This document shows, piece by piece, positions 17,001-24,134 of a DNA stretch of 38,757 nt. Position numbers and translations under genes: made by a program. The stretch is from an uncultured Clostridia bacterium (lineage in GTDB: Bacteria; Bacillota; Clostridia; Christensenellales; Aristaeellaceae), in the NCBI GenBank assembly GCA_934647305.1, contig CAKUFI010000022.1:1-38757 (forward strand), read 5' to 3'. Below the pieces are notes generated by a model that did not search any database, was not told the DNA's origin, and was given only the letters and a program-made list of their open reading frames with translations. How positions within the stretch are numbered: the stretch's first letter is position 1; the number at the start of each line of letters is the position of its first letter.

Positions 17001-17339
17001 CCGCCTGTGCTGCGCGCCCCGGTACCAGGTCAGCTCGTTCCCCAGCCTGCTCAGCGCCTCGTGCAGCAGCATCACCCGCCCGCGCTCGTCGATGCGCACC
17101 GGCTGCGGATACCCCGCCTGCTCGAACGCCAGCCGGCACAGGCGACCCGGCGAAAGCACCTGCAGCCGGAACGAGCCGGGCAGGTTCAGCGCGTCCATCA
17201 GCTCGCGCTCCGCCTCCAGCGTATACTGCTCGGGCACCAGCACCAGCAGGCTCTCCCGCCCGCTCGCCAGCGCCTCGCGCAATTCCTCATACAGCCTGGG
17301 CGCAAGCGCGCGTCTCGGCCCGGTCAGGTATCTGAGCAT
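14043..17339 (-). CDS. addB: ATP-dependent nuclease subunit AddB
   Basis: A 1098-aa protein of normal AddB length, partner of AddA in double-strand break resection and recombination. The C-terminal nuclease is intact (EGRIDRVDQW, then VIDYKSG with Asp906 and Lys908). The iron-sulfur staple cysteines are present at 753, 1056, 1059 and 1065, with the expected C-x2-C-x5-C spacing. The N-terminus keeps the inactivated-helicase fold (VLVPEQYTLEAERELM). The Walker A motif usually seen at the AddB N-terminus is replaced by YLTGPRRALAPRLYEEL, which lacks GKT/S. No addA lies on either side: a terminator region follows and a 1-kb repeat block precedes. So it is probably transcribed alone and meets AddA made elsewhere. 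Confidence 0.92.
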   Translation of the reverse strand: MLRYLTGPRRALAPRLYEELREALASGRESLLVLVPEQYTLEAERELMDALNLPGSFRLQVLSPGRLCRLAFEQAGYPQPVRIDERGRVMLLHEALSRLGNELTWYRGAQHRRGFTELAAGQIKEFKQAGQTPESLEKMAGELGEGALAQKLRDLSRIWTVYEQSLAGRFMDGEDEVREAVSRMPDAPGLRGARVWAHGFELVSQTLGSLLVGLCGAGCEVTLLMGLENDEHAPDAYTYQPVRDALGKLDRLAAASGVRRERVRLEWTAGEGAKADLLHLERQLYAYPCRPYEGAPEHVRMMLCANPMQEAMAALAYARRLSREKSWRYREMAIVLVTPGYEQALRQAAELYRVELFLPENRSAERHPLAQYLLSSLKVVARGWQEEEMRLLMRTGYSPLTPDEADRMSNYATVWGLSGKGWLRSLTQGDFEAIEPLRARLVGPLERLSGALQAAQDDVQAQLTALWGLLEDSGAYQRLLDEQKRLTELRQLSAANESAQVWNRIVGALDQLHALLSGRRLTPNDLYELLSQSLAACDIKPLPQSGDALVAGALNRLRGHDLKAVIFLGCAGGDSAGESGLFQPAERQALEHRRGLWLSPDAFSRSRLGALDMKAVLSLAREEALFLYAQSAPDGTAVAPGALIGWIRRALPTLPVLGGVTQEREMADWLYEAPEAAFYLLPAKMSAHELAGVDAKALRALGSLPEYRDRLHALSRALRRRTLSEPLGEELARRLYNGPRRVSVTRLETFAACPFKHFTQYGLRPEPVEPVTLDARSEGMFFHEALERFLREAALPVTRELLESSMDRMDEVTESLISELMDGALGEDPILRARGKRLRGIARRAARTAARQLSGSKFEPLAFELDFGRNRELVLRTHRGDVPVEGRIDRVDQWNDGQHRYLRVIDYKSGNNQIDLVKLYWGLQLQLIVYLAAALRQSDATAAGVFYFHVQDPTLRTDEREESVVERLREDKLRLTGLFLNDPEVLKAMAPDFERSIALSTNKDGSVRKSDSALEEGDFSALVDYSLRVAAELTEQILAGRTDVAPARIASSFDACRYCEYLSACQMDERVSPVARRRESFSARQAMERMRGQNHPQE

Positions 17340-17362
17340 TTCTTTCCTCCATTCAGGTTACG

Positions 17363-18372
17363 CTGGGGAGGCCGCCTTTTTGACCGGGCAGTGCCCGGAC
17401 CCACTTGCTGCCGGTCGGCAGAGCCGACTGCCACTAGCTGCCGCCGATTCTATCGACAACTATCGGCCGCCACCGGGCAGGGCCCGGATCCACCTGCTTC
17501 CGCCGATTCTCTCGACGAATTCGGGAACCATAGATTCAAGTTCCCGAATTCTACGGTTTTCTTTCATGGCATTGCCAGAAGGAAAACATCTGTCAGCGTT
17601 GCCGACTGCGCTGTGACCGATTCAAGCGACGAATCCTGGAACAAGCACATTGGAATTCCCGAATTCTGCGTTTTTAAACCATACCGCCTGCTATACAGGC
17701 GCCTCCCCAGACCCCACCCGGAAAGCACTTTGATCCGCGCAAAAGAATGACAGGAAGGAACGTGGTTCCCCGAATGCGGCGCGGGTTAGATGGAGCGGTT
17801 TACAGCAGGCGGCTGCCTGAATGCGATTCAGGGTGTGGGGAATCTCCACCCCCCTCAGTCGCCTATGGCGACAGCTTCCTTTTCAGGAGAGTCTTACGTT
17901 GCGCAGGCCGAAAACTTCCCATGAAAGGGGAGGTGTCTGCGAAGCGGACGGTGGGGTTCGCAGCCGTAAACAAACTTCGGTGGGGGGCTGGGGGAGCGGT
18001 CGGCGGGGCCGACAGCCACTTGCTGCCGCGCATCCTGCCGTCAGGCTGTGCATTATTCGAGAGCCTCCCCCAGCCCGCCCGAGTCGGAAATGCCGACAGA
18101 TGTTTTCCGGACAAGTCCCGGAAAACCGCAGACCTTGGCCGCTCCAATCTATGGCGGCCAACGGTCGTCGCCAGAACCCGCGGCAGCCCGAGTCGGAAAT
18201 GCCGACAGATGTTTTCCGGACAAGTCCCGGAAAACCGCAGACCTCGGCCGCTTCAACTTATGGCGGCCGATGGTCGTCGATAGGATACGCGGCAGCAACC
18301 GGAACCGGGCCCTGCCCGGCGGCTGTCGGCCCTGCCGACCGGTAGCCAGTGCGTCCAGGCTCAGCCTGCCCG
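17363..18372. repeat. Mosaic hairpin-repeat region (block B)
   Basis: About 1 kb without a believable gene, packed with inverted repeats. It begins with the left arm of a terminator-like hairpin (17363-17383) whose right arm is 17698-17710; about 314 bp lie in the loop. Inside are three 30-bp units (17384-17413, 17414-17443, 17473-17502, minus orientation) and a perfect 12-bp inverted repeat (17517-17528 with 17540-17551). A fourth 30-bp unit lies at 17999-18028 and a fifth at 18290-18319. A 109-bp tandem duplication covers 18078-18295. The final hairpin runs into the stop codon of the GNAT gene. Open frames here have no ribosome binding sites and encode only repeat-derived peptide. Confidence 0.85.
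18078..18295. repeat. Tandem duplication, 109-bp period
   Basis: Two copies (18078-18186 and 18187-18295). Each holds three hairpins: GTCGG/CCGAC, TTTCCGG/CCGGAAA, and an 8-bp stem that is TTGGCCGC/GCGGCCAA in copy 1 and TCGGCCGC/GCGGCCGA in copy 2. The second stem position changed on both arms. A related copy is at 36089-36190, with its tail alone at 36320-36369 and 36500-36551. Confidence 0.85.
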
Positions 18373-19179
18373 AAAGTCCACGTCCACGCCGGGATAGCGG
18401 CAGACGACCTCGCTCTGGCGATAGCCCGCGCTCGCAAACAGCGCGACCGCGCCGGTCTGCCTCAGGCGCACGTCGGCGATGGCCTCCTGCATGCGGTCCT
18501 GATAGAAGTACTGCCGGGCGCGCTCGAGCAGGAACATGGCGACGTGCTGCCTGCGGCGCGCGGGGGCGGTGTAGACCTGGGCCACCACGCCGACCGTGCC
18601 GGTCTCGTACAGCAGCAGCTCGCCCGCCAGTCCGTCCCGCCCGACGGCCAGCAGCCGCCGAAAGCCGTTCATCTTCTCCAGCTTTTCGAGCCATTCCTCG
18701 GGCTTTTCCTTCCTGAACAGCTTTTCCTCGCGCTCGAGGAAGAAGGCGCGCTCGGTCTCGTCGTCCAGCCTGTCCTCGACGAAGGCCATGCCCTCGCCCA
18801 GCCGCGCGATGCTCAGTCCGCCCACCACCTTGCGGCGCATGCGAACCAGCGCGTCGTCGTTTTCGAAGCCCAATCCCAGCAGCAGCTCCAGCTTCTGCGT
18901 CTCGCTGGGCAGGCACTGGGCGTAAATGCGCGCGGGCACGCCCTCCTGCTGCGCCAGGTACATGCCCCTGGACAGTCCCGCACCCAGCAGCGCGTCGGCC
19001 GCGGCGGCCTTGCCGTGCACCGTCAGCTTCACCTCGAACGGCCGCTCAGGCATCAGCTCGTCGTTTCGCAGCGGCGCGACGCTCAGCGTGCCCATCGGCG
19101 TCTCCAGGTCGTCCACCGCCACGAAGGAATTCTCCAGCGCCTGCTCGTCCACAGGCTTGTTGCTCGTGCGTATTTTCAT
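18361..19179 (-). CDS. GNAT-family N-acetyltransferase
   Basis: A 272-aa cytoplasmic protein. The C-terminal half carries the GNAT acetyl-CoA-binding motif A: GVVAQVYTAPARRRQHVAMFL (about residues 200-220, shortened here by one), followed by a helix LLERARQYFYQ and a final strand with FASAGYRQSEV. The N-terminal half looks like a degenerate second GNAT-like domain (GLGFENDDALVRMRR). The substrate is unknown. It lies 42 nt downstream of the sn-glycerol-1-phosphate dehydrogenase gene and may be cotranscribed. Its last three codons and stop lie inside a repeat hairpin shared with 36565-36585, so the C-terminus appears to be donated by the repeat. Confidence 0.8.
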   Translation of the reverse strand: MKIRTSNKPVDEQALENSFVAVDDLETPMGTLSVAPLRNDELMPERPFEVKLTVHGKAAAADALLGAGLSRGMYLAQQEGVPARIYAQCLPSETQKLELLLGLGFENDDALVRMRRKVVGGLSIARLGEGMAFVEDRLDDETERAFFLEREEKLFRKEKPEEWLEKLEKMNGFRRLLAVGRDGLAGELLLYETGTVGVVAQVYTAPARRRQHVAMFLLERARQYFYQDRMQEAIADVRLRQTGAVALFASAGYRQSEVVCRYPGVDVDFRAG

Positions 19180-19221
19180 CCTCAGTAACCTCGTCTTTTC
19201 AGCGTTCCCCGACGCGCGCCG

Positions 19222-20529
19222 TCACAGCTCGATCGCCCGTGCGGCGTCTGCAAGCAGGCCCGCGTCGGCAAGCAGGTTGAGCAGCGTGTAGCGGTCCTTG
19301 AGCTCCTTCGCAAACACGATCGCCCGGCGAATCTTTTCCTCGCCGTAGACGCTCAGAAACTCCTCCCGGCGATAGCCCGCCCGCGCAAGCAGCGCCTCGA
19401 TCTCCCGCGCGGAGGGTGCCTCGGCAAGTATGCCCTGAATCTCGGCCCACTTTTCGCGGATGACCGGCAGTCGGTCGCGGCCAAACAGCGCGGACTTTTC
19501 CTGCAGCGCGAGCACCGAGCCGGCCAGACTGCCGTACTCCTCGCGCACGCCCGCCTCCCAGGCCGCCCGGTCAAACCGCGCCGAAAAGGCCTCGGGACTC
19601 GTCTGCCGCAGCATTTCGCGCAGGCGGCAGGTCAGTATCGTCGAATAGGCCACGTCCACGCCGTGCGGCAGGTACTTCTCCCTGCGCAGCACGCCCACAA
19701 TCTCGAAGAAGTGGGACAGGTGATGCTCGCTGCCCGAGGCCGGCCGGCTGTTGCCCACATAGGCCATGCACACGCCCACCGTCACCAGCGACCGCATCAG
19801 CGCCCCGACGGCCTGCTCGTCCCGCGCCATCGCCAAATCGATATTGTCCCGGCAGGCGCGCACCTCGTCCATCACCAGGTCGTACACCCTCCGGCAGAAG
19901 TACTCGCCGTTGATTGCACGGCTGATTTTCCAGTCGTTCAGGCAGGAGTACTTGCCCAGTATGTCGCCGATCCCCGCGCGGATCATGTCGAGGGGCGCGT
20001 CCCTGAGCACCGCCGTGTCGCCCACGATCCAGGCGGGCACGCGCCGGTCGACCGTCACCTTCATGCCGCCCAGAATCATCGCCGCGCCCACCGACGCGAA
20101 CCCGTCCATCGACGGCGCGGTGGCCACGATCATGTAGGGTAGCTCATGCGCGCCGCTGACATACTTGCACAGGTCGTTAATCACGCCCGAGCCCACGCCC
20201 ACGATCGCCTGCGTCTCGCCGGTCAGGGTTTCCTCGATCCGCGCAATCGCCGCCTCGTCGGGAATGAGCACGCCCTCGCCCTCAAACCGGCAGATTTTCG
20301 CGTCGAAGCTCTCCGCCTCGAGGTTCTTTGCCACCCGCTCGCCCGCCGCGCGCCAGGTGTTCCCGTCGCACACCAGCACGACGTGCCTGCAGCCGCCCAG
20401 CAGCCGCCCGACCTCGCCGATTGCACCGTGACCGATTACCGCCTCGCGAATCGCACAGGCATGGCTCCTGCCGCACTCGCATTTCTCCACGCCCGCAAGC
20501 AGCGCCTTCATCGCATCCTCTTTCGCCAT
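19222..20529 (-). CDS. egsA: sn-glycerol-1-phosphate dehydrogenase (AraM/EgsA family)
   Basis: A 435-aa metal-dependent NAD(P)H enzyme reducing dihydroxyacetone phosphate to sn-glycerol-1-phosphate, the archaeal-type glycerol backbone enantiomer. The nucleotide-binding segment AIVGVGSGVINDLCKYVS, the family motif ATAPSMDGFASVGAAMI, and the metal-ligand region SGSEHHLSHFFE with a later HGVDVAY histidine are all present. The protein is somewhat longer than the core family because of an alpha-helical C-terminal extension. In Bacillus the product feeds heptaprenylglyceryl phosphate (with PcrB); no pcrB homologue is seen here. The start has GGGAGGG 10 nt upstream and its own promoter at 20571-20599. 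Confidence 0.88.
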   Translation of the reverse strand: MAKEDAMKALLAGVEKCECGRSHACAIREAVIGHGAIGEVGRLLGGCRHVVLVCDGNTWRAAGERVAKNLEAESFDAKICRFEGEGVLIPDEAAIARIEETLTGETQAIVGVGSGVINDLCKYVSGAHELPYMIVATAPSMDGFASVGAAMILGGMKVTVDRRVPAWIVGDTAVLRDAPLDMIRAGIGDILGKYSCLNDWKISRAINGEYFCRRVYDLVMDEVRACRDNIDLAMARDEQAVGALMRSLVTVGVCMAYVGNSRPASGSEHHLSHFFEIVGVLRREKYLPHGVDVAYSTILTCRLREMLRQTSPEAFSARFDRAAWEAGVREEYGSLAGSVLALQEKSALFGRDRLPVIREKWAEIQGILAEAPSAREIEALLARAGYRREEFLSVYGEEKIRRAIVFAKELKDRYTLLNLLADAGLLADAARAIEL

Positions 20530-20570
20530 TTTTTCGCACCCTCCCGTCTCGCTTCTTACCCATTGTATCC

Positions 20571-20599
20571 ATTATAGCGTCCCGCGGCGCGCATTGCAA
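20571..20599 (-). promoter_or_regulatory. Promoter of the glycerol-1-phosphate dehydrogenase gene
   Basis: On the minus strand TTGCAA (20594-20599) and TATAAT (20571-20576) are 17 nt apart, about 42 nt upstream of the start codon. It lies just downstream of the terminator at 20611-20634. Confidence 0.75.
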
Positions 20600-20610
20600 G
20601 CAAAGCCAAT

Positions 20611-20634
20611 GAAAAAAGCCCCCAACAGGGGGCT
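20611..20634 (-). terminator. Intrinsic terminator at the far end of block C
   Basis: On the minus strand the perfect stem AGCCCCC-TGTT-GGGGGCT (20617-20634) is followed by six Ts. It ends the carbohydrate operon transcript after it passes through block C. An identical stem without the T tract is at 20975-20992. Confidence 0.85.
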
Positions 20635-20992
20635 GCAAACTGTCAAAAAACTCGGGAGAGCTCGAGAGGGTCGCAGCCCTCTCGAATTTTCAATCGTGCC
20701 CAGCGGCGTGTACGGTGGGCGCGGGGCGCTTTTTGCGCCGGAAAATCCCATTTTCCAGAGAAAAAGCGTTTCCTTGCAGGCTCCGCGCCCGAAAAATCTT
20801 TGATTTTTAGCGGAGACTGGAGAGGGTGGCAGGAAGGCTGAAAACCCTTTGGGTTTTCAGGTTTCGCCTTTGGCGAAACTGCCGACGGCTCAAATCGAAG
20901 ATTTGAGCCGCGGCACCTGGCGGGGAGCTTGCTTCCCCGTCCACCAGCTTGTCAAAACTTTTTTGACAAGCTGAAGCCCCCAACAGGGGGCT
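20617..20992 (-). repeat. Mosaic hairpin cassette (block C) with duplicated terminator stem
   Basis: On the minus strand it runs from a terminator-like stem (20975-20992) through five perfect hairpins: AGCTTGTCAAAA arms (20946-20972), GGGGA arms (20922-20938), GGCTCAAATC arms (20887-20909), GTTTCGCC arms (20861-20879) and CTGAAAACCC arms (20838-20860). Further modules follow: a CTCCGC/GCGGAG stem, a GGCGC-rich stem and CGAGAGGG arms (20663-20684). It closes with an identical terminator stem (20617-20634). The first five modules recur in the same order at 38563-38698; the later ones recur at 34386-34615. It directly follows the stop of the glycosidase-like gene. No gene is seen. Confidence 0.88.
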
Positions 20993-21003
20993 GAAAAGCG
21001 GAC

Positions 21004-22272
21004 TCAGTTCATGTTCACCGTCTCTGGGGGCAGCTCGATCAGCCCGGCGCGGATGCAGGCGTTCAGGAAGCCCGCGATCGTCCACAGCTGCGCGTTCGCG
21101 CCCATGATGCGGTTAGTGACCAGGTTTCTCACCTCGCCCAGCGAGCCGTCCCGCACCGAATTGACCATGATCTGCAGGTTTAGGTCGGCATAGCTGCGCC
21201 CGGTCGCCTTTTCATAGGCCAGCAGCAGGAAGGTGTCGGCGAAGGGCCAGGCGGAGTGGTTGTGATACGGCTGGTCGTCGCGCTCGTAGAACGGATGAAT
21301 CAGCGGCGCGCCGTAGGCCGTAACCGGATAGCCGCCCAGCGCGTCGGCGGCCTCCTCGGGCGCGGCAATGTCCAGCAGCACGCACAGCGCCGTGCCCAGC
21401 GCGTCCCGCCTCGGCTCCAGCTCGCCTGTGCGGTACCTGAAGTAGGCGTAGGTTCCGTCCGCGAAGCGCAGATGCGTCCGCATGGCCTGGCGAAGCGCCC
21501 GGGCGCGCGCCTCCCACCCGGCACCCTCTTCCCCGCGCCCCAGCCGCCGCGCGATTTCGCCCAGGCAGCGCATGGCCTTGACGTACAGCGCGTTGGTCGA
21601 GGCCGCCTTGATCCAGACGCAGCGGTTGCAGGAGGCCTGGTCGTACCCACACCAGCCGTCCGGATAGCCGCTCAATCCCACGTCGATGAACAGCGCCTGG
21701 CCGAAATACAGCCCGTCCGCCGGGTCGAACAGCGGGTCGTAGAAGCGCCTGAAACACTCCAGCGCGGTCTCGTACGTCCACCTCCACTCGGCCTCGGGCA
21801 GCTCCCCGCGCGCCAACAGGTCGTACATGCACCAGATCCACACCACGTCATCGGTCTTGTTGATCGAGGACGCCTTGTGAAAGCGCGCCTTAAAGGCGGT
21901 AAGATCCATGTCGCAGACCTCCACGCCCGGCACGCCCTCGAGCACGCGGCCGGGATAACAGGCCCAGCCCAAGTTCAGGCGGCTGGCGCGGATGGTCTTC
22001 ATCGAGGTCAGCATTTCCTCGGGAAAGAGCGCGTTGAGCGAGAGCAGGCCGGACAGGCTGGTGTCCCGGTTGAAGGTCAGCCCCACCCAGTTTTTCCCGT
22101 AGCCCCCGGCGGCGAACGTCCTTCCGAACTCGTTTTCCAGGCAGTAGCTCCTTTCCACGTCCGAAAGGGCGTTGTCCCACAGCGCGCTCAGCAGCGGACT
22201 GCTCCCGGTGAAGGCGATGGGCCGCGCGGGCAGGTCGTGCCGCATGGCGATCAGGTTTAGTTCATCGTCCAT
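21004..22272 (-). CDS. Six-hairpin glycosidase-like protein
   Basis: A 422-aa protein without signal peptide. It looks like an (alpha/alpha)6-barrel glycoside hydrolase: repeated helix pairs, NRDTSLSGLLSLNALFPEEM near residue 60 (read in two parts), NKTDDVVWIWCMYDLL, the WIKAASTNALYVKAM segment and a late YHNHSAWPFADTFLL motif. These are general features of GH15/GH63/GH78-type six-hairpin enzymes; I cannot name the family. Acidic residues in NRDTS, KTDD and the late region are candidate catalysts. The start at 22272 has GGAGG upstream and overlaps the preceding gene by 11 nt. As last gene of the carbohydrate operon and cytoplasmic, it probably cleaves an imported oligosaccharide together with the neighbouring TIM-barrel protein. 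Confidence 0.7.
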   Translation of the reverse strand: MDDELNLIAMRHDLPARPIAFTGSSPLLSALWDNALSDVERSYCLENEFGRTFAAGGYGKNWVGLTFNRDTSLSGLLSLNALFPEEMLTSMKTIRASRLNLGWACYPGRVLEGVPGVEVCDMDLTAFKARFHKASSINKTDDVVWIWCMYDLLARGELPEAEWRWTYETALECFRRFYDPLFDPADGLYFGQALFIDVGLSGYPDGWCGYDQASCNRCVWIKAASTNALYVKAMRCLGEIARRLGRGEEGAGWEARARALRQAMRTHLRFADGTYAYFRYRTGELEPRRDALGTALCVLLDIAAPEEAADALGGYPVTAYGAPLIHPFYERDDQPYHNHSAWPFADTFLLLAYEKATGRSYADLNLQIMVNSVRDGSLGEVRNLVTNRIMGANAQLWTIAGFLNACIRAGLIELPPETVNMN

Positions 22273-24124
22273 GGCGTTTCCTCCATCTCTCAAAGGTCTC
22301 CTTTGCCGCCTCGGCGTACTCGGGGCAGCGCGCAAAGTCGTCGATTCCCAGGTAGATCGCCGGCACGCCCAGCTCGTCCATGTGCCGGATATAGTCCAGG
22401 CTGCGGATGCCGTCCACGTCGATCAGTGCGCCCAGGTTTTCGGCGCGGGCGATGCGCATGCGGTCGGCCATGACCTCGCGGGCCATGCCCAGGCCGGGCG
22501 CGATGAGATAGTCGTTGAGCCGGGCCATGTCAAAGCAGCCGGCCATGTAGGGATTGGCGACCTGAAATTCCAGCAGGCAGTCGGGCTTGGCCGCCTTGGC
22601 CGCATCGTGATACAGCGAATACTGCGCCAGCAGGTATTCATAGCCGTAGAGCGGCCGCGTGCAGCGCACAATCTCGCCCTGCGGCATGCCGCCGGTATAG
22701 TCCAGCTTGAGCCCATCCGCGTTCAGGCAGCCCGCCTCGCCGGAAAGCATCGTATGCAGGCAGCGGTACACCCGCTCGCGGTAGGCCGGGCTGAGCGGGT
22801 CAACCATGCGTCCCTGAAGCGCGCGGCGCGCCGTCCGATGCTGGGCCGCGTCCGGGTCGACGAGCTCCTCGACCTCCTCCCGGGTGATATACGTCTCCTC
22901 GTCGGGCAGGCCGCCGCAGTTGGGGCACACCCACAAAAGCACATGCCTGCCCTTCGCGTGCTGCCGGTCGATAAAGCCGCGCATGTCCGGCCACTTCGCC
23001 TGGTCGACCGTCCAGTCCTCCTCGCTCACGCTCCAGATCGCGTCGATCACCAGCGTGCCGTAGGGGACGTTCAGCGCGTCCAGGCGCTCGGTCAGCGCCT
23101 CGTAGGCTTCCTGCGTGCAGTGGGAATAGGCGTGGCGGCCGCTCTTCTGCATGCGGTTGGTCTGCTCGCGCCAGCCGCAGGCGATGGGCTCCGTCCACCA
23201 GGCGGCGGCTTTGCGAACAGGCGGCTGCACCCGGCCGCACTCGACCAGCGCCCGCGCCTGCCTTTCCAGCGCGTCGAAGGGGTCTCGCGCGCCCAGGCGC
23301 ACCGCCGCGCGCGGCAGCCTCAGGCGCTCGCCCACCTCAACCGGCGAGGCATAGTCCAGCCGCAGCGCCACGCGTCCCTCTCCGTCCGGCCAAGTGCTGA
23401 CCCGTGAAAAGGTCATCTCCCCCGCCTCCGGCTCGACTGACAGGCTGAACCACTCCCCGCCGCCCGTCCGCCGGAACGGATAGCAGAAGGGCGGGGTCAG
23501 GAAGGAAGAGCGACCCTCGGGCGCGCCCGGCTCGTCGATCGGGCGCATATGCGGGCCTCCCGCCTCGCACAGCGGCGAGAACTGCGCGTCCGCGTCCACG
23601 CGCGAGCCGCCCTCCCGGCTCAGGAGCAGCCACGCGCGCGACATTTTCTTCCCGCGCCAGGCCTCGGGCGGGAAGTAGACGCACTCCGCTTCGAGCGACT
23701 CTCGCGTGCAGGTTACGGCGAACTGAAACGCACCACCCCGCCTGCTCGCCGTGCGCAGGCTGATCGTTACCCGCTCCATCTCGTGAAAGAAATACGGCCC
23801 GTTCCGGTACATATCCGGCCGGGGATAGACCAGCTCCCAGCGCTGCCCGTCGGGCTCGTCCGCGCCCTCCTCCGTCTCGATTTGCGCAAGCATCCCCAGG
23901 TCGATCAGCGGCAGGGGATCGGTTCGCTTCCTGCGCACAGTGAGTCGCTCGGGCTGCAGGCGCGACCAGGCCAGCTGATATTCCCGGCTGATCAGGAAAA
24001 AGCTGTCCGGGCGCTTGTGGTAGGAAACTGAGAAGAGCAGCGCGTCCTCGCCGCCGTCCTCACCTGTCACCGGGCGCTCGATCGTCCGATCCTCCAGCGC
24101 CCACGGATACTCGTTCCAGTTCAT
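22262..24124 (-). CDS. TIM-barrel glycoside hydrolase-like protein (GH31/GH36-like)
   Basis: A 620-aa cytoplasmic protein. An N-terminal beta-rich domain of about 310 residues precedes a TIM barrel with TLVIDAIWSVSEEDWTVDQ, WPDMRGFIDRQHAKGRHVLLWV (cut here to its visible parts) and GLKLDYTGG. The last motif resembles the nucleophile strand of clan GH-D/GH31 alpha-glycosidases, with Asp in KLDY as likely nucleophile. The ending LGIDDFARCPEYAEAAKETF suggests a normal C-terminus. I start at 24124 (MNWNEYPW) behind a GGAGG; the ATG at 24208 would overlap the regulator gene. It follows the AraC-like gene by 10 nt and overlaps the next gene. Alpha-galactosidase or alpha-glucosidase activity is a guess. 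Confidence 0.7.
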   Translation of the reverse strand: MNWNEYPWALEDRTIERPVTGEDGGEDALLFSVSYHKRPDSFFLISREYQLAWSRLQPERLTVRRKRTDPLPLIDLGMLAQIETEEGADEPDGQRWELVYPRPDMYRNGPYFFHEMERVTISLRTASRRGGAFQFAVTCTRESLEAECVYFPPEAWRGKKMSRAWLLLSREGGSRVDADAQFSPLCEAGGPHMRPIDEPGAPEGRSSFLTPPFCYPFRRTGGGEWFSLSVEPEAGEMTFSRVSTWPDGEGRVALRLDYASPVEVGERLRLPRAAVRLGARDPFDALERQARALVECGRVQPPVRKAAAWWTEPIACGWREQTNRMQKSGRHAYSHCTQEAYEALTERLDALNVPYGTLVIDAIWSVSEEDWTVDQAKWPDMRGFIDRQHAKGRHVLLWVCPNCGGLPDEETYITREEVEELVDPDAAQHRTARRALQGRMVDPLSPAYRERVYRCLHTMLSGEAGCLNADGLKLDYTGGMPQGEIVRCTRPLYGYEYLLAQYSLYHDAAKAAKPDCLLEFQVANPYMAGCFDMARLNDYLIAPGLGMAREVMADRMRIARAENLGALIDVDGIRSLDYIRHMDELGVPAIYLGIDDFARCPEYAEAAKETFERWRKRHGR

Positions 24125-24134
24125 CTCTCTCCTC

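Noticed and set aside
14991..17750. Very long open frame antisense to addB (about 919 residues)
   Set aside because: Shadow of addB; arginine-, proline- and glutamine-rich composition and no family resemblance.
17747..18345. Open frames of 174-178 residues between addB and the GNAT gene
   Set aside because: They lie inside block B, run through tandem repeats and hairpins, have no ribosome binding site and look like repeat translation.
20617..20992. Integron attC site or group II intron
   Set aside because: There is no integrase or reverse transcriptase frame, no attC R-box pattern and no group II domain V-like core that I can see; the similarity is limited to hairpins near a terminator.
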